A DNA stretch of 40,686 nt from a virus: the IMG/VR virus record IMGVR_UViG_3300032242_001451, positions 1 through 40,686 of that record; one strand, given 5' to 3'. Shown here piece after piece: positions 14,762 through 20,083 of the stretch. How positions within the stretch are numbered: position 1 is the first letter of the stretch; every line of letters begins with the position of its first letter. The position numbers were made by a program, and so were the translations under genes. Under the pieces are notes generated by a model, which saw nothing but the letters and a program-made list of their open reading frames with translations, ran no database searches and was not told the origin of the DNA.

Positions 14762-14931
14762 TAATTCCCTTTCTCTAGTGATTGAATAAACTCTCTTACT
14801 TCAGGTATGCCACATTCGTTTAGTGACATTCCTTCACGCTTGGCCAACCACTCACGATTAGCCAGCACACGCCTAGCAGTTGTTAGGTCGCTTTCATTCT
14901 TTTTCTTTTTGTATAACCATACGCTAAACAT
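14761..14931 (-). CDS. 56-residue basic helical protein
   Basis: MFSVWLYKKKKNESDLTTAR continues RVLANREWLAKREGMSLNEC, a Lys/Arg-rich helical protein, unlike its acidic neighbours. AGAAAGGGA precedes the ATG on the minus strand. It is the first gene after the hairpin at 15000. Confidence 0.5.
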   Translation of the reverse strand: MFSVWLYKKKKNESDLTTARRVLANREWLAKREGMSLNECGIPEVREFIQSLEKGN

Positions 14932-14999
14932 TGTTTCCCTTTCTAACTCTTGGCCATTTTGGCCTTAGATAGCCTCACGGGGGAACTGTGAGACTACCT

Positions 15000-15015
15000 A
15001 AGCCCACTAGGGCTT
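15000..15015 (-). other. Repeated intergenic hairpin, copy 1
   Basis: AAGCCC-ACTA-GGGCTT is a perfect six-pair hairpin just after the stop of the gene at 15023-15265 in the leftward sense. It has no U-tract on the leftward transcript. Copies 2-4 are at 15651, 15910 and 16267. The same gap (14932-15022) also has CTCAC/GTGAG at 14974-14992 and two TTGGCC repeats. Confidence 0.6.
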
Positions 15016-15022
15016 TACTGCT

Positions 15023-15265
15023 TTAGTATCCTGAACTCTCGAACACTTTATCACTGACGAACCAACACGCTATGGCAACTAGCAAGCCTGCTAGCAGTGC
15101 TAGACCGTCAGCGTTTCCGTAGTTGTGCTGGTACCAGTGCCAGTCGTCATGGGCATGAACCCAAGCCCACACACCTACACCAACTGCAACGCTATTGAAT
15201 CTGTTGATGACTTTTAGAGTTCCCATAATCTTTAGCGTTCTCATGCGTCTAGTTCTGCGACTCAT
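15023..15265 (-). CDS. 80-residue membrane protein
   Basis: A basic N-terminus (MSRRTRRMRTLKIMGTLKVI) precedes a first weak span (NSVAVGVGVWAWVHA), a Trp/His-rich loop (HDDWHWYQHNYG), and a clear second span (GLALLAGLLVAIACWFVS). By the positive-inside rule the N-terminus is cytoplasmic. It overlaps its upstream neighbour by four bases. It could act at the membrane in superinfection exclusion, but that is inference. Confidence 0.55.
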   Translation of the reverse strand: MSRRTRRMRTLKIMGTLKVINRFNSVAVGVGVWAWVHAHDDWHWYQHNYGNADGLALLAGLLVAIACWFVSDKVFESSGY

Positions 15266-15570
15266 GCTTCTAGCCCCTCTAGTTCTGTAATCCAGTCAAT
15301 AACCCCGCTAGGGTCGCTCGTGTACAACTTTAGAGCGTCTGCGAGGTAGTTCAACTCTAGGTATCCCATGCGGTTATTCTGCCAGTCAAACTGAGTTTCC
15401 CCGTAAGTGTCCTGACTGTATCCGATAAGGTCAAGAAACGCCAGGTATGGGCTTTCCTTGTAGTCAAAGTTCATGGACCAGTTCACCAATTCGGCTAGGT
15501 CCTGTGACTCTGTGTCATTGTGGAACTCTAAAAAATCCCAGATGTTTTGTGGCTTTGTTTCTGTTGTCAT
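15262..15570 (-). CDS. 102-residue acidic protein
   Basis: The product MTTETKPQNIWDFLEFHNDT is rich in Asp, Glu, Trp, Tyr and Leu with few basic residues, and ends DWITELEGLEA. AAGGGAAAGC precedes the ATG. It is the first gene downstream of the promoter at 15618-15646. Charge and size fit small inhibitor or DNA-mimic proteins of phages, though no known family is recognised. Confidence 0.55.
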   Translation of the reverse strand: MTTETKPQNIWDFLEFHNDTESQDLAELVNWSMNFDYKESPYLAFLDLIGYSQDTYGETQFDWQNNRMGYLELNYLADALKLYTSDPSGVIDWITELEGLEA

Positions 15571-15617
15571 GCTTTCCCTTACTCTCTAACTTAGACACTC
15601 GCTAAGTCTTACACCTG

Positions 15618-15646
15618 ACACTATCAGCACTAGCCGACACTGTCAA
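15618..15646 (-). promoter_or_regulatory. Probable leftward promoter P2
   Basis: On the minus strand TTGACA (15646-15641), a 17-base spacer, and TAGTGT (15623-15618, preceded by TG-A as an extended -10). It lies between hairpin copy 2 and the gene starting at 15570. Confidence 0.6.
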
Positions 15647-15650
15647 GCCT

Positions 15651-15666
15651 AAGCCCTAGCGGGCTT
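15651..15666 (-). other. Repeated intergenic hairpin, copy 2
   Basis: AAGCCC-TAGC-GGGCTT sits between the stop of the gene at 15670-15852 and the promoter at 15646. On the plus strand it is followed by TTTTACT. It could separate the two leftward units or block transcription entering from the other side. Confidence 0.6.
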
Positions 15667-15669
15667 TTA

Positions 15670-15852
15670 CTACTTGCTCAATGCTTGTTTTATGGCTTCC
15701 TCTAGCCCCGTGTATTTCTTTAGTCGTAATGCGCCAAGACTAATCCGGTCAATAATTTCTTGAATTTCTATCCATTCTGTTTCTGTTTCTAAGTCCGTAA
15801 GTAGTAGCCTGATTAACTTTATTTCGTGTCTTTTTGAGTGGTGTATTTCCAT
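15670..15852 (-). CDS. 60-residue helical protein
   Basis: MEIHHSKRHEIKLIRLLLTD continues with ETEWIEIQEIIDRISLGALR and ends EEAIKQALSK, predicting two or three amphipathic helices. AAAGGGAAATC precedes the ATG in the leftward sense. No family was recognised. Confidence 0.5.
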   Translation of the reverse strand: MEIHHSKRHEIKLIRLLLTDLETETEWIEIQEIIDRISLGALRLKKYTGLEEAIKQALSK

Positions 15853-15909
15853 GATTTCCCTTTTCTCTCTTTGCCTGTCTCATCAGTACGGGGAGGCAAT
15901 CCCCCGCAG

Positions 15910-15923
15910 AGCCCCTAAGGGCT
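15910..15923 (-). other. Repeated intergenic hairpin, copy 3
   Basis: AGCCC-CTAA-GGGCT-like stem (GCCC 15911-15914, GGGC 15919-15922, flanked by A/T) right after the gene at 15931-16179. A second hairpin (CCCCG/CGGGG) lies in the same gap between here and 15852. Confidence 0.5.
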
Positions 15924-15930
15924 TTCGACA

Positions 15931-16179
15931 TCAAATCTTGCGTAGGCTTGCTTTCATTGCCCTAGTGATTACATCATTTTTGAAGAATTGCCAGCCACAG
16001 CCCTCATCTTCGTCATCATCAGGCTCAAAAGAGGAAAGAAACTCACCAGTGAACAAACTACCGTCCTTGCCTGCTGTTCTGATTTCGTAGTGAATCCGCC
16101 CCGCCTCATCTTCAACAATGTCCACGCTAAACGAACCTGCTTTTGCTGGCTCGCAATCGAACTTGTCTAGTCTAATCAT
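15931..16179 (-). CDS. 82-residue acidic protein, first gene of the leftward operon
   Basis: The product MIRLDKFDCEPAKAGSFSVD has beta-strand patterns (GRIHYEIRTAGKDGSLF), an acidic run (FEPDDDEDEGCGW) and a short helical basic tail (ITRAMKASLRKI). AAGGGAG precedes the ATG. As the first gene after the divergent promoter it is likely among the first proteins made. The target is unknown. Confidence 0.55.
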   Translation of the reverse strand: MIRLDKFDCEPAKAGSFSVDIVEDEAGRIHYEIRTAGKDGSLFTGEFLSSFEPDDDEDEGCGWQFFKNDVITRAMKASLRKI

Positions 16180-16223
16180 CTTGTGTCTCCCTTGTAACTC
16201 TCAGGTGTTTCCCTGATAACTAC

Positions 16224-16252
16224 ACATTACACCCCTACCCTACCCCTGTCAA
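16224..16252 (-). promoter_or_regulatory. Probable leftward promoter P1
   Basis: On the minus strand TTGACA (16252-16247), a 17-base G-rich spacer and TAATGT (16229-16224), preceded by GTG. It would start RNA near 16217, about 40 bases before the gene at 16179. Confidence 0.6.
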
Positions 16253-16266
16253 GTATAGTGACACCT

Positions 16267-16293
16267 GAAAGGCCTAGTGTTTATTGGGCTTTC
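16267..16293 (-). other. Repeated intergenic hairpin, copy 4 (imperfect)
   Basis: GAAAGGCC and GGGCTTTC pair with one mismatch around an 11-base loop. Like copy 2 it lies directly upstream of a TTGACA promoter in the leftward sense. Confidence 0.4.
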
Positions 16294-16320
16294 AAATTGT
16301 AACATAACTGTAACATTGTT

Positions 16321-16338
16321 GTGAATGTGTGCACAAGC
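16321..16338. promoter_or_regulatory. Operator-like site, left copy
   Basis: GTGAATGTGTGCACAAGC matches 17006-17023 at 16 of 18 bases. It has GTG...CAC dyad symmetry. It lies about 70 bases upstream of the leftward -35 box. Confidence 0.45.
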
Positions 16339-16370
16339 GAGGGGCAATAGTTCAGGGCTTGGCAGTCAGG

Positions 16371-16405
16371 CAGTGAGAGTGCTAATCAGTGAGAGAGTGA
16401 GAGTG
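16371..16405 (+). repeat. GA-rich direct repeats (possible iterons)
   Basis: AGTGAGAG occurs three times within 35 bases, with AGTGAGAGTG exact at 16372 and 16396. No frame uses the region. Short spaced direct repeats in a control region are typical of initiator-binding iterons, but three copies are few. Confidence 0.35.
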
Positions 16406-17005
16406 TGTCAGGGCAATGCTCACACTAACCACACCCCCATTACATAGAAAGGAACGCTTTTACTTACATACGGACAGGCTCACGAATGACCGGCTGTCTG
16501 CCGAGGGCACCTCAAATAATTGATTGCATATCTCAACAACGGTAAACTGTCATTCTCATCAGGGTTTTAACCAATTCAACCAGGCTAAAAACGACGCTAT
16601 ACAAATCTTCCTAATAGTAAAAATGTCTACCCTCTACACGCTCTCATTTTCTTTGCAGGATACCTGTTAAAACCACTATCTTTTAACGTCTCACTTAGTT
16701 ACAGGTTGCCCCGCATCACCAACACAAAAAAAGCAGAGAAGTGCTCTATAAATATTTGTGTGACATCCATCCCGTCGTGAACACGAGGCTCGTCTGTGGC
16801 AGAGTTCTCTTGCCTTGACTGTTTACCTAAGAGCATAATGTGCTGCCTCTTACGTACGTGTTCGACCCAATCCTGCTCTAACCAGGTAACTACCGCTAGT
16901 ATCCCAGAGGGACTAACACTCGGCGGGGACTTGCACCCACGAACGCTCTCATCGGCGCTGTTATAAGGATACCATGCATAGAGCACTGTGTGACGTAACT
17001 TGTAT

Positions 17006-17023
17006 GTGAATGTTTTCACAAGC
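17006..17023. promoter_or_regulatory. Operator-like site, right copy
   Basis: GTGAATGTTTTCACAAGC contains the perfect dyad GTGAA-N4-TTCAC and ends seven bases before the -35 box at 17031. The match to the copy at 16321 suggests a common regulator on both promoters. Confidence 0.5.
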
Positions 17024-17030
17024 CAGGTGC

Positions 17031-17059
17031 TTGACAGGTGTATACGAGGTGTGTATAGT
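17031..17059 (+). promoter_or_regulatory. Strong rightward promoter
   Basis: TTGACA (17031-17036), a 17-base spacer and TATAGT (17054-17059) make a near-consensus primary-sigma promoter. It is the best promoter seen in the window and points towards the terminase operon. Its first product is the short unit ending in the terminator at 17110-17144. Confidence 0.8.
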
Positions 17060-17065
17060 TCTGAG

Positions 17066-17144
17066 TGGGCACTGTCCCATTAGTAACTTCCGACACTAAA
17101 AGGTAGAAAGTCCGGCACCGTAGGGATATGGGGTCGGGCTTTTT
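17066..17144 (+). ncRNA. Candidate short leader RNA or small RNA
   Basis: The strong promoter should start near 17066, and a terminator ends at about 17144, giving an RNA of about 80 bases with no reading frame of note. A segment CCGAC (17090-17094) can pair with GTCGG inside the terminator's 3' arm, which would open the terminator. That is the layout of an attenuator or riboswitch, but no known family was recognised. A constitutive small RNA is the alternative. Confidence 0.45.
17110..17144 (+). terminator. Intrinsic terminator in the leader
   Basis: GTCCGGCACC (17110-17119) pairs with GGGGTCGGGC (17130-17139) with one mismatch and two G-U pairs, then TTTTT at 17140-17144. It is the clearest intrinsic terminator in the window. 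Confidence 0.75.
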
Positions 17145-17153
17145 GCTTTGTGC

Positions 17154-17165
17154 TACAATCTAGGT
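17154..17165 (+). promoter_or_regulatory. Leaderless promoter (TGC-TACAAT-N6-ATG)
   Basis: TACAAT at 17154-17159, preceded by TGC (extended -10), lies six bases before the ATG at 17166, so RNA would start at or next to the A of the start codon. No ribosome site precedes the gene. Confidence 0.5.
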
Positions 17166-17291
17166 ATGCCACTAAAAAAAGGTAAATCCAAAAAGACCAT
17201 TAGCCAGAACATTCGCACGGAAATGGCAGCCGGTAAGCCCCAGCGTCAAGCCGTTGCTATCGCCCTTTCTACGGCAAAGAAGAAGAAGTAA
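17166..17291 (+). CDS. 41-residue basic protein, DUF6496-like
   Basis: MPLKKGKSKKTISQNIRTEM continues AAGKPQRQAVAIALSTAKKK. This Lys-rich helix with K-P-x-x-Q-A-V-A-I-A-L is a widespread phage microprotein pattern (DUF6496-like), often next to the terminase. The charge suggests nucleic-acid binding. It ends in a TAATG overlap with the next gene. Confidence 0.7.
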   Translation: MPLKKGKSKKTISQNIRTEMAAGKPQRQAVAIALSTAKKKK

Positions 17292-17407
17292 TGTGCGCTA
17301 CATGTGGCTGTGGTCGTCCCAAGGATAAGCACGGCGAAAAGACTCTGGCTGCTGCTAACAAAAAGTATGCACCCAAGCCAAAGGCTAAGACTCGTAAAAA
17401 GAAGTAA
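17291..17407 (+). CDS. 38-residue Cys-rich basic protein
   Basis: MCATCGCGRPKDKHGEKTLA has Cys2, Cys5, Cys7 and His14, a possible single zinc site, followed by a Lys-rich tail ending in TRKKK. Both ends overlap at TAATG. Such short proteins occur beside the previous one in other phages. Function is unknown. Confidence 0.6.
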   Translation: MCATCGCGRPKDKHGEKTLAAANKKYAPKPKAKTRKKK

Positions 17408-17559
17408 TGAAAATTTGGCGAAAGTCAGTCAAGAGTGCGGACCCCGCTTCTTGGCTTTTTGATTCTAAGTACAGACGTAAGGTACGCCGCAAACGCCGTG
17501 GTATCAAACTCACAGTTAACGGCCAGCCCTACGAAGCATGGTATGAGGACCAGTCGTAG
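17407..17559 (+). CDS. 50-residue highly basic protein
   Basis: MKIWRKSVKSADPASWLFDS is followed by KYRRKVRRKRRGIKLTVNGQ and a short acidic end. The Arg/Lys cluster predicts DNA or RNA binding. It overlaps the previous gene at TAATG and is followed by a terminator-like hairpin. Confidence 0.6.
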   Translation: MKIWRKSVKSADPASWLFDSKYRRKVRRKRRGIKLTVNGQPYEAWYEDQS

Positions 17560-17566
17560 AGCAGGT

Positions 17567-17600
17567 TTTGCACCTTGGTGCGAATTTTAAAATTTTTTTT
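17567..17600 (+). terminator. Terminator-like hairpin with T-run
   Basis: GCACC-TT-GGTGC, extended by T/A pairs, spans 17567-17584, followed by TTTTAAAA and eight T at 17593-17600. It separates the microprotein trio from the structural operon. Confidence 0.55.
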
Positions 17601-17630
17601 GGTCCAACGTTTCAATACGCTATGTAGTGC

Positions 17631-17642
17631 TACACTTATAAC
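17631..17642 (+). promoter_or_regulatory. Leaderless promoter (TGC-TACACT-N6-ATG)
   Basis: TACACT at 17631-17636, preceded by TGC, lies six bases before ATG 17643. The arrangement copies that at 17154. It would start the structural operon just after the terminator. Confidence 0.5.
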
Positions 17643-17909
17643 ATGAAGAAAAACATAGCCCCACACATTACAGCACTACTCGCAGGAGCCGGTGCTGTTC
17701 TATCCGTAGTACACCCAGGCTTTAATATACCTGCAGGTGTTCAAGGAGTTGTTGCATCTATTTGCGTATTGTCGTCTACTATTACTGAAGTGGTTCACTT
17801 TGTAAAGAAGCACAATTTTCAAAGCAACTTAGTCCTTGCTAGCCACCTTGCAACACAAGTTGCTGCTAATGCACAAGCAGATATTGCACCTACACCACCT
17901 GCTGCGTAA
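17643..17909 (+). CDS. 88-residue membrane protein
   Basis: Two hydrophobic segments (ITALLAGAGAVLSVV at about 8-24 and GVQGVVASICVLSSTITEVV at about 32-51) are followed by a charged stretch (HFVKKHNF) and an Ala/Gln/Pro-rich end. It resembles small phage holins, but lies beside the terminase, not in the lysis group. It overlaps the next gene at TAATG. It could be a second holin or a packaging-associated membrane protein. Confidence 0.5.
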   Translation: MKKNIAPHITALLAGAGAVLSVVHPGFNIPAGVQGVVASICVLSSTITEVVHFVKKHNFQSNLVLASHLATQVAANAQADIAPTPPAA

Positions 17910-18160
17910 TGTCGCACGGGGAGGCAATTGAAAAGTCTTTGAAAGACTGGATAGACCATAACCTCCCTAAGTTTCTCAACCGCATAAACGAGGAACTGCC
18001 AAGTGATGCACCATGGGAAATGCCTGTTGTAGAAGATTACGTACTTGTAATTGCGGTTAAAGATTATCAAGACGGTCTAGGCGGCATCTTTACTATTGGT
18101 GATTCAAACGTACCTGGATATAGGGTGCGTGGTTTGATTGCTGACGCACTGAACTCATAA
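17909..18160 (+). CDS. 83-residue protein before terminase
   Basis: MSHGEAIEKSLKDWIDHNLP continues with LNRINEELPSDAPWEMPVVE, then strands DYVLVIAVKDYQDG and a C-terminal YRVRGLIADALNS. It ends one base before the terminase ATG. The position is that of a small terminase subunit, but size and pattern do not match one clearly. The same region appears as a small alpha/beta protein in other actinophages. Confidence 0.5.
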   Translation: MSHGEAIEKSLKDWIDHNLPKFLNRINEELPSDAPWEMPVVEDYVLVIAVKDYQDGLGGIFTIGDSNVPGYRVRGLIADALNS

Positions 18161-20080
18161 ATGGCAGTAACACCAGTACAGCGTAAGAAGTACTTCGAGG
18201 CACGCTCGGCGGGATTCTCTATTGTAGAGAGCGCACGCAAGGCTAAGTTTTCAGAAGCCACTGCGTATCGTGTAGAAAAAGCAGCACAAGCACTACAAGC
18301 CGACGAAGGTCTTGATAGTTCTGCACGAGATTACCGTGAACAAAAAAAGGAAGCCAAACTTTCTGGCCCAATTCCTTTAGATAAACTTAGTCATGAAGCC
18401 AAACTTGCACTAGATGACTTTGCTTATTTCCGCCAACGTTATTTTGGACGTATCTCTACGCCGTGGCAGGAAATGGCTGGTGAAGAACTAGTCAAGTTAC
18501 TAGAATCGCCAGACAAAGAATACGTAGTAATGAACATGCCGCCTGGTTCAGGTAAGACAACATTGCTACATGACATTACGTGTTGGGCAATTTGTCGTAA
18601 TAGAAGCATCCGTCTTTTGACCGGTAGTGCGACTATGAGCCTAGCCAAGAACAACTTGCGCCGTGTTCGCCGTTCACTTGAACGTGTTATTCCTGAGACA
18701 GCAGACGAACTCTTAAAGTCTCGTGGACAAGCAGTAGATGCAGAGTCAACCCTTGCTTTGGACTTTGGCCGCTTTAAGCCGCTGGAAAAAGAACAGTGGA
18801 CTAATGAAGCGTTCATTGTTATGCAGCCAGAGGACCAGGGTGCCATTAGTGAAAAGGAGCCAACCCTAAGTGCCTACGGTATGGATAGTGGTTTCATCGG
18901 AGGACGCTTCGATGGCTGTTTCTGGGACGACCTTGTGGACCCTCGCAAAGTCCGTTCTGCAGAACAACGAGAAGCCATGGAGGACTGGTACCAAGACGTT
19001 GCAGAAACTCGACTTGAACCTGCAGGTATGCTTGCTCTTATTGGTCAGCGTTTGGCTCCTGATGACCTTTATCGCTTTGCTCTAGATATGGTGCAACCTC
19101 TGGAAGATGAGGACGAAGATGCCCAAGATGAATTAAGCGAAGAAGAAATAAAGAACCTACGCCGTGACAAGAAGTATAAGCATTTGCTATACCAGGCTCA
19201 CTACGAGGACAGGTGCTCACCAGAGAATCACAAGCGAGGCTCTATGGCTTTTCCTGACGGCTGCCTGCTTGACCCTCGACGTTTGCCGTGGCGAGAAATC
19301 TCTAACCTTATGTCTAACCGTGGAGAGCGTTTTGCCGTGGTGTACCAACAGCAAGACCTTGCCCTAGACGAAGTACTAGTACGCAATGAATGGGTTTATG
19401 GCCATGGGGGTAGCCCAGGTTGTATTGACAAGGACCGTGACCGCTGGGAAGTGCCTGCAGGCATTAACTTGCGTGACTGCCTAGTAGTTGCCACCGCTGA
19501 CCCTAGTCCAACTATGTACTGGTCTATTCAATGTTGGCTGTATCACCCAGATTCTAATCAACGATTCCTTATGGACCTTATTCGTCAAAAGATGGAAGCC
19601 CCAGAATTTCTAGAATATAACTACAATGATGGGGAATTTACTGGAGTTATGGAAGAATGGCAACGTTTAAGCGAAAGCCTAGGTATGCCTATCCAGGTTT
19701 GGATTGTGGAACAAAATGCAGCCCAGCGATTTATGTTGCAGTACGACCACTTTAAACGGTGGCGACAATTACGTGGGGTAGAGATTATTCCCCACAACAC
19801 CAACAGCAATAAATCAGACGCAGACTATGGCGTTACGACGATTTCCCAACATTGGAAGTTTGGTCGTGTAAGATTGATGGGTAAGGGTGAAGGTAAAGTC
19901 CGTTCAATGAGGTTGATTGATGAAGTTACCAGATACCCCCATGGACGTACCGATGACTGTGTAATGGCGGAATGGTTCTTTGAATGGAACCTTCCTAATT
20001 TACACATGCCACAAACAAAAACTGTGCAAGCATGGCGACCCAAATGGGTGAGAAACACCCAACTAGCGAACTTGAGGTAA
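18161..20080 (+). CDS. terL: Terminase large subunit
   Basis: The 639-residue protein opens with a helix-turn-helix-like region (about 5-45, FSIVESARKAKFSEATAYRV), unusual for a large subunit and possibly replacing the DNA-binding role of a small subunit. The ATPase part has the Walker A motif GSGKTT at 129-134 and Walker B ending in Asp256-Asp257 (FDGCFWDDL). The RNase-H-like nuclease part has Asp447 in VVATADPSPT and Asp598-Asp599 in RTDDCVMAEWF. It drives DNA packaging and cuts concatemers. The portal gene follows after four bases. Confidence 0.92.
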   Translation: MAVTPVQRKKYFEARSAGFSIVESARKAKFSEATAYRVEKAAQALQADEGLDSSARDYREQKKEAKLSGPIPLDKLSHEAKLALDDFAYFRQRYFGRISTPWQEMAGEELVKLLESPDKEYVVMNMPPGSGKTTLLHDITCWAICRNRSIRLLTGSATMSLAKNNLRRVRRSLERVIPETADELLKSRGQAVDAESTLALDFGRFKPLEKEQWTNEAFIVMQPEDQGAISEKEPTLSAYGMDSGFIGGRFDGCFWDDLVDPRKVRSAEQREAMEDWYQDVAETRLEPAGMLALIGQRLAPDDLYRFALDMVQPLEDEDEDAQDELSEEEIKNLRRDKKYKHLLYQAHYEDRCSPENHKRGSMAFPDGCLLDPRRLPWREISNLMSNRGERFAVVYQQQDLALDEVLVRNEWVYGHGGSPGCIDKDRDRWEVPAGINLRDCLVVATADPSPTMYWSIQCWLYHPDSNQRFLMDLIRQKMEAPEFLEYNYNDGEFTGVMEEWQRLSESLGMPIQVWIVEQNAAQRFMLQYDHFKRWRQLRGVEIIPHNTNSNKSDADYGVTTISQHWKFGRVRLMGKGEGKVRSMRLIDEVTRYPHGRTDDCVMAEWFFEWNLPNLHMPQTKTVQAWRPKWVRNTQLANLR

Positions 20081-20083
20081 TAG

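Larger units (their letters stand above)
16180..17165. other. Divergent control region without confident genes
   Basis: About 990 bases separate the leftward operon from the rightward one. It holds leftward and rightward TTGACA promoters, two operator-like copies (16321 and 17006), GA-rich direct repeats (16371-16405), an AT-rich stretch (16540-16690) and a terminator (17110-17144). The longest frame, on the minus strand at 16699-17019, has a GTG start without a ribosome site and an unlikely composition. The arrangement would fit a replication origin as well as a transcription switch. Confidence 0.6.

Noticed and set aside
15853-15900. CTGATGAG followed by a GAAA on the minus strand, like a hammerhead ribozyme core
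   Set aside because: The segment between the two cannot form stem II, and no matching stems I and III flank it.
16860-16995. tRNA-like pieces on the minus strand (a GGGTGCAAGTCCC arm and a GGTTAGAGC element)
   Set aside because: The pieces are in the wrong order and spacing, and neither an acceptor stem nor a paired anticodon arm can be drawn.
16699-17019. 106-codon minus-strand frame in the control region
   Set aside because: GTG start without ribosome site, overlap with the operator, and a composition that does not look like a folded protein.
13288-17165. Lysogeny module
   Set aside because: No integrase, excisionase, Cro/CI-like repressor or att-like site was seen; the duplicated operator alone does not make a case.
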